This document shows positions 24,201 through 31,603 of a DNA stretch of 64,000 nt, piece after piece. A program made the position numbers and the translations under genes. The stretch's first letter is position 1. The number at the start of each line of letters is the position of its first letter. The DNA comes from JBHPCZ01 sp042573625 (GTDB lineage: Bacteria; Desulfobacterota; Desulfobacteria; Desulfobacterales; UBA11574): positions 30,185 through 94,184 of the forward strand of contig JBHPCZ010000001.1 in NCBI GenBank assembly GCA_042573625.1, in the 5' to 3' direction. Below the pieces are notes generated by a model. That model was not told the DNA's origin. It saw only the letters and a list, made by a program, of their open reading frames with translations, and did no database searches.

Positions 24201-25508
24201 ATGGAATCGAGCAATAAAATGAAATTTGACGCCCTTGTTGTCGGTGCCGGTATTGCGGGGCTTCAGGCCGCTCTTGACCTTGCGGATCAGGATTGTCGAG
24301 TGGCAATCTTGGAAAAAGACGCATCCATCGGCGGTAAAATGATCAAGCTTTCCAAGGTGTTTCCTACCCTTGACTGCTCCAGTTGTATTACAACGCCGAA
24401 AATGGCAGCCGCGGCGCATCATGAGAATATCGAACTATTCACGTACTGCGATTTAAAATCACTGGATCGTTCTGACGATGTCCTGACAGCATGCGCTATC
24501 CAGCGTCCCAGGTACGTGGATCCGGTTAAATGCATCGGGTGTCGAAAATGTGAATACATCTGCCCGATTTATGTTCCGGATGAAGTGGAAGGGGGATTTT
24601 CCGCCCGCAAGTCGATTTACATTCCTTTTTCAAATGCGATTCCGCAGATTGCTTTACTGGATGTTGAAAACTGTATACTTTGCGGCAAATGTGAAAGAAT
24701 CTGCCCCACTCAAGCAGTTGATTTTTATCAACAACCCGAAAATTTTATTATTAAAGCAAAAACCGCGATTCTTGCCACCGGTTTCGAAGTGACGCCGATT
24801 GAAGACAAACAGCAGTACGGCAGAGGCGAAATCCCGAACGTTATTACCGCTCTTCAAATGGAAAGACTTCTGGCGCCTCACGGCCCGTACAACCGGGTAC
24901 TCCGGCCCTCGGACGGGATGGAGCCGGATTCCATCGCCTATGTGCAGTGCGCCGGTTCGCGGGATAAAAGCATGGGGATTTCCTATTGTTCCCGGGTTTG
25001 CTGCATGTATGCCATCAAGCAGGCCATGCTTCTGTCGGGTTCTTTACCGCTGGCCGATATTACCATCTATTATATGGATATCCGGGCTTTTGGAAAAGGG
25101 TACGAACAGTTCTATCAAAACGCCAAAGCCATGGGCATAGAATTTGTCAAAGGAAAGGTGGCTACGATCGACGCCGGTGAAAACAATAGCGTGACATTAC
25201 GCTACGAATCCCAATCCGGCGAGGGTGTCACCACAGCGGATTATGATCTTGTGGTGCTGTCACTGGGCATGATTCCAGGCTGGAATCCGGAGAATGTCTG
25301 TCCGGTATCAACGGATAAGGACACCTTTTTAAAATCCGTCCAGCCAAAGATCGCCCCGACACTGACCGATATGGAAGGTATTTTCATGGCCGGTGCTGCC
25401 GCCGGTCCCAAGGACATCGTGGATTCGATTGCTGAAGCCGGCGCGGCGGCCATGGAAGCAGCCAAATACCTTGCTGCGTTGGATCGACAGAAAAGCGCGG
25501 CGGCGTAA
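24201..25508 (+). CDS. HdrA-like FAD/iron-sulfur subunit (first copy)
   Basis: 435 residues: FAD-binding GAGIAGLQAALDLA at the N-terminus, CSSCITTPKM (part of an HdrA-type cysteine set), two [4Fe-4S] motifs CIGCRKCEYICP and CILCGKCERICP at about residues 112-172, CAGSRDKS and YCSRVCC. HdrA/QmoA-type flavoprotein, core of heterodisulfide-reductase-like electron bifurcation. GGAGGAATTA precedes the ATG. The stop codon TAA (25506-25508) is the first triplet of the inverted end of a repeat element inserted at 25506-25769. Confidence 0.92.
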   Translation: MESSNKMKFDALVVGAGIAGLQAALDLADQDCRVAILEKDASIGGKMIKLSKVFPTLDCSSCITTPKMAAAAHHENIELFTYCDLKSLDRSDDVLTACAIQRPRYVDPVKCIGCRKCEYICPIYVPDEVEGGFSARKSIYIPFSNAIPQIALLDVENCILCGKCERICPTQAVDFYQQPENFIIKAKTAILATGFEVTPIEDKQQYGRGEIPNVITALQMERLLAPHGPYNRVLRPSDGMEPDSIAYVQCAGSRDKSMGISYCSRVCCMYAIKQAMLLSGSLPLADITIYYMDIRAFGKGYEQFYQNAKAMGIEFVKGKVATIDAGENNSVTLRYESQSGEGVTTADYDLVVLSLGMIPGWNPENVCPVSTDKDTFLKSVQPKIAPTLTDMEGIFMAGAAAGPKDIVDSIAEAGAAAMEAAKYLAALDRQKSAAA

Positions 25509-25769
25509 CCCGGAAATTTCATGCAACTGAGGCGTTCATTTGCAAGGCATTCAGGGATGCAGCTTTAGTATGTCTACCGCAAGTCCCTGATAACGCGGCA
25601 AATGGACGCCTCGGGCAGCACCCTGAGGGCGAAAATTTTTCAGCAAAAAGGATAAAAATCTATGGGTACAAACCGTACCCTGGCAATTGCATTCCAAATT
25701 GTTTTTAACTATCCTATTTTATTATAATAATTAATTCTTCTGGAATATTTTCGTGAAATATTCGGGTTA
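25506..25769 (+). repeat. MITE-like element, copy A
   Basis: 264 bp bounded by inverted ends TAACCCGGAAATTTCATG and CGTGAAATATTCGGGTTA, with an internal GAGGCGTTCATTTG ... CAAATGGACGCCTC stem. A similar 281-bp element lies at 63489-63769. No ORF inside. It sits between the two hdrA-like genes, so it must be tolerated within the operon. Confidence 0.8.
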
Positions 25770-25807
25770 AACCAACAGTGATAATCAAAATAGACTGGAC
25801 ATAGGTC

Positions 25808-27733
25808 ATGACAGAAGGAAATGAAAAAAAAGATCCGATAGCCCAAAGCGACAAAGTTGGGATCTACCTTTGCTATTGCGGCGGCAATATTTCTGACCAC
25901 GTGGATGTGGAAGCTGTTTGCGAAAAAGCCGGAAATATGCCGGGAGTCGCGGTTGCCCGGACCAACATGTTCATGTGTTCTGACCCCGGCCAGGAAATGA
26001 TCATGGAAGATCTTAAAAACGGCACGGTTGACCGTGTGGTAGTGGCTGCGTGTGCACCCAGTCTCCATGAAATCACGTTTCGGAGCGCTATTTCCAGAGC
26101 CAAGGCAAATCCCTATACTTACGAACATGCCAATATCAGAGAACAGGTGAGCTGGGTACACCACGGCGAGTCGGCCACAGCTAAAGCGACCCGCCTGGTT
26201 GCAGCGGCGTCCGCCAAGGCCCGGCTGCTCAAACCGCTTGAACCGATCCGTGTCGAAGCCAGGCATCATGCAACGGTTATCGGGGGGGGTATTGCCGGAC
26301 TTCGGGCCGCGAAAGACCTGGCAGAAAAAGGAATACCGGTAGCGCTGGTCGAAAAATCGCCATTTATCGGTGGCCGAACAGCTCAACTGGATCGAATCGC
26401 CCCCACCGGGGATAAGGCCGCCGATATTGTTTCGGAACTCTCCGAGCAGGTCCTGAACAACCCCGCGATTGCCATACACACCGGCGCGGCAGTGGAAAAT
26501 GTCGAAGGGTTTGTCGGCAATTTCAAAATCCACGTCAAAACACGACCACCGGATTCAAATGAAACTGAAAAGCTCAAACAATTTCACGCGTCCGGAATTG
26601 CCGCCGGTGAGTTTATACCTTTTGTTGGTGTCTATCCGGCGAATGCCTCTGAAGTCAGTAAAGATTTTTCAATAGAAACCGGCGTTGTGGTCATGGCAAC
26701 CGGCTTCAAACACTATACGCCGTACGTGGGAGAATATGGATACCATGTATTTGAAGAAGTCATTACCCTTCCTGAATTCATTAAAACTTTGGCTGAAAGC
26801 AAATCGAACACTGAAATGCTGGAAGTCAACGAAAAGAAAATCAGGAGTATTGCCATGATACACTGCGTGGGTAGCAGGATGATTCCGGGGATTCATCAGG
26901 AGGATGAATCAGGAAATCTGAATGAATACTGCTCTCGAACCTGTTGTTCGGCCACACTCAACGCGGCCAACCGTATCCGTGAAAGTTACCCTGACACCCG
27001 TGTTTTTGAATTTTACCGGGACATAAGGACCTATGGGCGGGGGCAGGAAGAGCTTTATGACCAGGCCTCTAAAAACAGAGTCGTATTCTTGCGTTTTGAA
27101 GCCGAAGATTCTCCGGAGATTATCAAAAACGGCCATTCCAGTGACTTCCCCCTGCTCGTCAAGGTAAAAGACACCTTGACCTTCGACGAAGAAGTCGAAG
27201 TTCCCGTGGACCTTGTGGTGCTTGCCACCGGGATGGAGGCAAACAACGTATCCGACCTCGTAGATATGATGAAGCTGCCCGTGGGAGTAGACCGTTTCCT
27301 TTTGGAGGTGCATCCTAAACTGAGGCCGGTTGAGCTATCCGTTGCAGGGGTGTTGCTTGCCGGTACTTGTCAAGCCCCCATGGATATCGGGGAAGCCTGC
27401 AACGGTGCTTCCGGTGCTGCGGCCAAGGCTTCGGTTCTGCTCGGACGCGGCCATGTGGAACTTGATCCTTTTGTTGCGGCGGTCGACATCAATACATGCA
27501 GGGGGGCGGGGGACTGTGTGAAGGCCTGTTTGAGTGAAGGTGCTCTGGAACTGGCTGAAATGGTCGTAGACGGAGAAAAAGTTAACAGGGCCCAGGTTAT
27601 ACCGGCTTTTTGTATTGGCTGCGGCGCGTGTGTTGCTGTATGTCCGAAAAACGCGATTGACCTTAACGGCTGGACATTGAAGCAGTATGAAGCCATGGTC
27701 GATATGATTGTTTCAGATGAGTTCACGGCCTGA
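25808..27733 (+). CDS. HdrA-like subunit (second copy, long form)
   Basis: 641 residues. N-terminal CYCGGNISDHVDV and CAPSLHEITFR as in full-length HdrA, FAD site GGGIAGLRAAKDLAEKG, CVGSR, CSRTCC, and a C-terminal ferredoxin domain. Its second cluster CIGCGACVAVCPKNAI is intact, but the first reads CRGAGDCVKACL: the second ligand is Ala and the usual Pro is missing, so it probably binds an altered cluster. It may pair with the first HdrA copy in a bifurcating complex. Confidence 0.92.
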   Translation: MTEGNEKKDPIAQSDKVGIYLCYCGGNISDHVDVEAVCEKAGNMPGVAVARTNMFMCSDPGQEMIMEDLKNGTVDRVVVAACAPSLHEITFRSAISRAKANPYTYEHANIREQVSWVHHGESATAKATRLVAAASAKARLLKPLEPIRVEARHHATVIGGGIAGLRAAKDLAEKGIPVALVEKSPFIGGRTAQLDRIAPTGDKAADIVSELSEQVLNNPAIAIHTGAAVENVEGFVGNFKIHVKTRPPDSNETEKLKQFHASGIAAGEFIPFVGVYPANASEVSKDFSIETGVVVMATGFKHYTPYVGEYGYHVFEEVITLPEFIKTLAESKSNTEMLEVNEKKIRSIAMIHCVGSRMIPGIHQEDESGNLNEYCSRTCCSATLNAANRIRESYPDTRVFEFYRDIRTYGRGQEELYDQASKNRVVFLRFEAEDSPEIIKNGHSSDFPLLVKVKDTLTFDEEVEVPVDLVVLATGMEANNVSDLVDMMKLPVGVDRFLLEVHPKLRPVELSVAGVLLAGTCQAPMDIGEACNGASGAAAKASVLLGRGHVELDPFVAAVDINTCRGAGDCVKACLSEGALELAEMVVDGEKVNRAQVIPAFCIGCGACVAVCPKNAIDLNGWTLKQYEAMVDMIVSDEFTA

Positions 27734-27755
27734 TTCCCACTGAATTATCTGTTCT

Positions 27756-27899
27756 GCCACTAAGGCGAAAAGACACAAAGAAAAGAAAGAAATTTAAATC
27801 TATATCATAAAGAAAAGGACTCATTAATTTAAAAACATACTTCTTATTAACGCGGATTTTATAATAATATAATCTTTGTGCCTTCGTATCTCTGTGGCC
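27756..27899 (+). repeat. Inverted-end repeat (CACAAAG type)
   Basis: 144 bp with imperfect inverted ends: GCCACTAAGGCGAAAAGACACAAAGA against TCTTTGTGCCTTCGTATCTCTGTGGC. AT-rich and non-coding; a common style of dispersed repeat. Confidence 0.65.
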
Positions 27900-27970
27900 T
27901 AATTGTTACCAAGTATTAGAAGCAGTTCTGAACTCTGAATAAAGAATGCCTTGACGGAAAGGACTTTCCA

Positions 27971-28327
27971 ATGAGTCAAATCGACCAGGATAAAAAAGAA
28001 AAAAAAGACGCCTTGAAAATGCTCCGAAAGGAAAGAAAAGAGTGGATCGTAAAAACTTCCGGCGTAATGAGAGCGCAGAAGAAAGCCATCAAGGCCATTA
28101 AAACAGAGCTGAAGATCAATGCCGGGACTGTGCCGTTGATTGCAGAGGCAACCGGCATTTCTACTGATCAAGTCCTATGGTATATCGCGGCCTTGAAAAA
28201 ATATGGGAAAATTGTCGAAGGAGAAAAAGATGGCCGCTATTTCCAGTACATCTTGGTCAACGATGCCCAAGAAGAAGAATCAAATAATGATATTGAAAAA
28301 TCTCTGGAAACCTCTGATTCCAGCTGA
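27971..28327 (+). CDS. Small winged-helix-type protein in Hdr operon
   Basis: 118 residues: a Lys-rich N-terminus, then a probable winged helix-turn-helix (VPLIAEATGISTDQVLWYIAALKKYGKIVEGEKDGRYFQYIL) and an acidic tail. It resembles the DNA-binding-like protein often encoded just before HdrC in such clusters; a regulatory or structural role is unproven. GGAAAGGAC precedes the ATG; it stops 18 bases before hdrC. Confidence 0.7.
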   Translation: MSQIDQDKKEKKDALKMLRKERKEWIVKTSGVMRAQKKAIKAIKTELKINAGTVPLIAEATGISTDQVLWYIAALKKYGKIVEGEKDGRYFQYILVNDAQEEESNNDIEKSLETSDSS

Positions 28328-28345
28328 TCAAGCCGGGGAGAAAGG

Positions 28346-28651
28346 ATGATGACTTTAGTCTATCCCGAGTTTGCTGATGAAATCGAACATTTTGGAGAAG
28401 GAGCGGCATTGGAATGTTTTAACTGCGGCACATGCGCTGCGATATGTCCCCTTATTTATGAGCACTTCCCTCGGAGAATGATTCGTTACATTCAGTTGGG
28501 TGCCAAAGATCGAATCCTGGAAAACGCCGCCGAACTGTGGCGTTGTCTTCACTGCGGACTCTGCACGCAAACCTGCCCGAGAGAAGCTGATCCCGGCGAA
28601 GTCATTCTTGAATTAAAACGATTTGTTATTGATCACTGGAGGAGGTCCTGA
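28346..28651 (+). CDS. HdrC-like [4Fe-4S] subunit
   Basis: 101 residues with two four-cysteine motifs, CFNCGTCAAICP (followed by LIYEHFPRRMIRYIQLG) and CLHCGLCTQTCP, the usual HdrC layout. It passes electrons from HdrA to HdrB. GGGGAGAAAGG precedes the start. Directly followed by the HdrB-like gene with GGAGGAGGT between. Confidence 0.92.
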   Translation: MMTLVYPEFADEIEHFGEGAALECFNCGTCAAICPLIYEHFPRRMIRYIQLGAKDRILENAAELWRCLHCGLCTQTCPREADPGEVILELKRFVIDHWRRS

Positions 28652-28652
28652 A

Positions 28653-29579
28653 ATGTACAACCCGAGAGATATCATCGACCTCATCGCCGACAATGTCGGA
28701 AAAACACGAAACCCGTTTGGCATACCGAAATCCCTGGTTAATAATTGGTGGAAAAAGGCAACGGTCAATCGGGAAGGCGGCGCGCTGCTCTTCACAGGGT
28801 TGATGTACCAGTTTGTTCCTTATATTGAAAAATCAACGCGCTATCTGGAACAGTTTGAAGACACATTTTGGGCACGTTATATTCGCTTTGCCCAATATGC
28901 GCCAAAGCTACTGACAGGATTGGGACTGGCCCTCATTACGCCTGGAGAAGAAAAGTACAAGTCTAATACTATTCTAAAAAACATTGCCGGAATCCTCACC
29001 AAGTCCGGGGTTGATTATTACTACAACCCGGAGTTGGATGACTACAGTGGGATACTTCTTTATGATCTGGGGGACCAGGAAAGTTTTGTCCGCCACGCCG
29101 AATTTGTTTCAGCCAAACTGAAGCGAGCCGGCGTAAAGAAACTCATCACAGTGGATCCGCATACGACCTACGCATTGAAAGTTCTTTTCCCAAAATACAT
29201 TGGCACAAGTTTTGATGTGAAGGCCTATTTTGAACTGATCGATCTCAGTTCAAAAAATGGTAACGGGCGCGTCACCTTACATGATCCCTGCTTTTATGGA
29301 AGGTATCTGGAGCTGTCGGACGTGCCGGAAAAAGTTCTTTCAAAACTGGGCATTGAATGTGTGCCCATCAGGAACTCCGGACAGTTTACCAACTGCTGCG
29401 GTGGACCGGCTGAGTCGATTTCGCCCAAGCTATCCCGGGAGGTTCTCGATCGAAGGGCAGAAGAGCTGCAAGGGACCGGCGCACCGATCGTGGCCATGTG
29501 CCCCATCTGCCTTGGGCATTTGAAGAAATCCGGCGCAGAAGTCGAAGATTTATCAACGCTGATCGCGAGATGCGCTTAG
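28653..29579 (+). CDS. HdrB-like protein with one intact CCG domain
   Basis: 308 residues from ATG 28653 (behind GGAGGAGGT). The C-terminal CCG domain is complete: HDPCFYGRYLE, FTNCCGGPAES and CPICLGH. The N-terminal half, where HdrB has its first CCG domain, has no cysteines at all; in its place are YYYNPELDDYSGILLYDLGD and TVDPHTTYAL. So it can hold at most one of the two noncubane clusters. A role in reducing a disulfide or persulfide carrier is inferred. Confidence 0.88.
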   Translation: MYNPRDIIDLIADNVGKTRNPFGIPKSLVNNWWKKATVNREGGALLFTGLMYQFVPYIEKSTRYLEQFEDTFWARYIRFAQYAPKLLTGLGLALITPGEEKYKSNTILKNIAGILTKSGVDYYYNPELDDYSGILLYDLGDQESFVRHAEFVSAKLKRAGVKKLITVDPHTTYALKVLFPKYIGTSFDVKAYFELIDLSSKNGNGRVTLHDPCFYGRYLELSDVPEKVLSKLGIECVPIRNSGQFTNCCGGPAESISPKLSREVLDRRAEELQGTGAPIVAMCPICLGHLKKSGAEVEDLSTLIARCA

Positions 29580-29654
29580 ATGCAGTCTTGAAATCCGTTA
29601 TGGCCTGTCCGTTATAAATGGTGAATATCGCCAAAGGCGTTGATGATTTTGAAA

Positions 29655-29888
29655 GGGTTCAAGGATTCAAGGGGCCGAGGATTCGAGTGAAATGCTTTAG
29701 AATTACAAAGATCTAAAAGTTTGGCAAAAGTCATACAGGCTCTATTTGGATCTTTATATTATTACAAAAACATTCCCAAAAGAAGAAAGATGCGGTCTGA
29801 CATGACAGATCAGAAGGGCCGCTGTATCGATTCCTTCAAATTTGGAGAATAAACGCTTGAGCCCTTGACCCTTTGAATCCTCGAACCC
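29655..29888 (+). repeat. Inverted GGGTTCAAGGATTC repeats around a broken four-helix-bundle gene
   Basis: Left arm 29655-29688 (GGGTTCAAGGATTCAAGGGG ...) and right arm 29856-29888 in reverse. The same string occurs alone at 52201-52237. The arms enclose the pseudogene at 29701-29868, so the unit looks like a small transposable package. Confidence 0.65.
29701..29868 (+). pseudogene. Degenerate four-helix-bundle (S23/IVP-type) gene
   Basis: Frame 1 from 29701 reads NYKDLKVWQKSYRLYLDLY then TKTFPKEERCGLT and stops; after a frameshift at about 29800-29805 the sequence continues QIRRAAVSIPSNLENK. Together they match the start of the four-helix-bundle/23S rRNA intervening-sequence protein family. 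An in-frame stop precedes the first codon, and the C-terminal half is missing. Clearly non-functional. Confidence 0.8.
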
Positions 29889-29981
29889 TCTTCTCCAACT
29901 AAATTGGAGAAGAACCAAAAAGGTTAACCATAGTGCAGTTCTGTAATTATCGCTAATTCAAACAAGGAAAGGAGACGAAGC

Positions 29982-30356
29982 ATGAGCGAAAAACAAGAAA
30001 AAACTCTCTACATCGGTACGTGTGCAGGTGAAGACCCTGAAAGAGCATCCATGCCCTTTGTCATGGCCAATGCCGCGCTGGCCATGGATATTCAGGCCAC
30101 CATCGTGTTGCAGGGCCACGGTGTTTATCTTGCCCAAAAAGGTTACGTTGACAATGTACTCCCCGGAGGGGGATTCCCACCGATAAGCAAATTGGTTGCC
30201 GAATTCCTGGAACTCGGCGGACAGTTGAGGGTCTGCGTACCCTGTATCAAAGAGCGGAATATTCCTGAATCCGATCTGGTTGAAGGTGCGGAAACCACGG
30301 CTGCCGGCGCTGTCAATGCCGCAGCACTCGAAGCCGACGCGGTTTTTGTGTATTAA
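29982..30356 (+). CDS. DsrE family protein
   Basis: 124 residues: ERASMPFVMANAALAMD, VLQGHGVYLAQKGY and a single conserved region VCVPCIKERNI with cysteines positioned for sulfur relay, as in DsrE/TusD-like proteins. AAAGGAGACGAAGC precedes the ATG. It probably works with the TusA-like proteins as a sulfur carrier. A short GC stem plus T5 (CCGATTGGCGATCGGTTTTT, 30359-30378) follows and may be a weak terminator. Confidence 0.85.
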   Translation: MSEKQEKTLYIGTCAGEDPERASMPFVMANAALAMDIQATIVLQGHGVYLAQKGYVDNVLPGGGFPPISKLVAEFLELGGQLRVCVPCIKERNIPESDLVEGAETTAAGAVNAAALEADAVFVY

Positions 30357-30498
30357 ATCCGATTGGCGATCGGTTTTTGGAATGGAAACAAAAGGTCACA
30401 CTGTTTTATACTATACTCAAGTTTCGGAGGTTTTGCAGAGAGATAATAAGATATCTCTCTGTGATCCTCTGAGGATCAAACGTTAGCGAAAGATTCGT

Positions 30499-30741
30499 AT
30501 GCAAATCGCAGCCTCTATCAAAGAGTTGAATCTTATCGGTGTTGTCTCGCCGGTATGTATGCTCAAATGTAAAAGCGAGCTGGCGAGAATGAACGCCGGG
30601 GATGTGCTGGAGGTTTTGCTCCAGGATCCCGAGGCCGTTGAAGAACTTGTCAAAATTATCGAACGCTCCAAAGATCGGGTAATCTCAAAAGAACACGAAG
30701 AAGATCATTATCGGATTCGTGTAAGAAAAGGAAAATCATAA
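30499..30741 (+). CDS. Second TusA-like protein, atypical active site
   Basis: 80 residues. The fold is TusA-like (MNAGDVLEVLLQDPEAVEELVKIIERSKDRV), but the active-site motif reads SPVCMLKCK instead of CPxPxLxxK, with the first cysteine shifted and prolines lost. No good ribosome site is seen; GAAAG lies 8 bases upstream. Eleven bases before the next gene. May be a carrier of different specificity. Confidence 0.75.
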   Translation: MQIAASIKELNLIGVVSPVCMLKCKSELARMNAGDVLEVLLQDPEAVEELVKIIERSKDRVISKEHEEDHYRIRVRKGKS

Positions 30742-30751
30742 ATAGAAAGAA

Positions 30752-31159
30752 ATGGAATCCTCTTATACTTGTATGAAACATAATATTACCGTTTCCGATG
30801 AGCATAACCAATGCCGTGATCCTGAGATTTACTGCAAGTTCCGATCTTCGTGTCCGATATGGTTTATCGACAAGAGGGGCGGCGAATCGATTGACAAGGA
30901 TGACGCTGAACAAGAATTAAAACCAAATACGACGGACCACTGTTATCAGGAAAAGGAAAACGACATGCCGAACAATGTATATGAATGTGAGAAATGTAAC
31001 CATTCTTTCGAGAAACTTGTTTTTCAAGTAGACGATGAGCCTGTTGATTGCCCCAAGTGCGGAAACAGCCAATTGAAAAGGTTAAAATGCGCTGAAAGTT
31101 TTATGAGCAGCTCAAGTATCGGCGCCTGCAGTATCAATGCGCCCAAAGGTTTTTCCTGA
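30752..31159 (+). CDS. Cysteine-rich zinc-ribbon protein, apparent two-part fusion
   Basis: 135 residues. Residues 1-55 (YTCMKHNITVSDEHNQCRDPEIYCKFRSSCPIWF) form a small four-cysteine module. Residues 72-135 form an FmdB-like zinc ribbon (YECEKCNHSFEKLVF ... VDCPKCGNSQLKRL) with its own Met behind AGGAAAAGGAAAACGAC. It may be one fused protein or a second start may give the ribbon alone. Last gene of the TusA/Hdr region; function unknown. Confidence 0.65.
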   Translation: MESSYTCMKHNITVSDEHNQCRDPEIYCKFRSSCPIWFIDKRGGESIDKDDAEQELKPNTTDHCYQEKENDMPNNVYECEKCNHSFEKLVFQVDDEPVDCPKCGNSQLKRLKCAESFMSSSSIGACSINAPKGFS

Positions 31160-31310
31160 GCCGGATAACGATCTTGCGGCGGTTCGCCGCGGACACTTTT
31201 TTTAAAATATCAGTAAGAGAATTCCTCTCGCAGAGCGGAAGGAACTAGGAAGCTCGCTTGGTGGGAGCATCGACCCTGGCCTTGAAAACAGTCGCTATTA
31301 TACAGTTACC

Positions 31311-31470
31311 GAATATCCAATATCCAACAAGGAATGTCCAATGATGAAGTGCACTCTTCTCTGCCTTTGCCATATGACAGCGCCAAATTCCACGGAAAAA
31401 TCCAACCCAAAGGTAAAAAAGCTGTTTCCCTTCGATATCCGATATTGGATATTGGAAATTCGATATTGAA
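31311..31470 (+). repeat. MITE-like ATATCCAATATCC element
   Basis: Left end GAATATCCAATATCCAACAA, right end GGATATTGGAAATTCGATATTG. Similar left ends occur at 50633 and 62165. The rest of 31160-31603 is AT-rich, with no convincing gene on either strand. Confidence 0.65.
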
Positions 31471-31603
31471 CACATTTGTTGAATGATGCCTCATGTGTCG
31501 GGGCACACCCGGATATCATCATTGACTTGCTTTTCGATTTCTGCCATTGATTTTTACGGAATCCGCTTTATCTTTTTTTATATCAATTTAGAAAGGAACA
31601 ACC

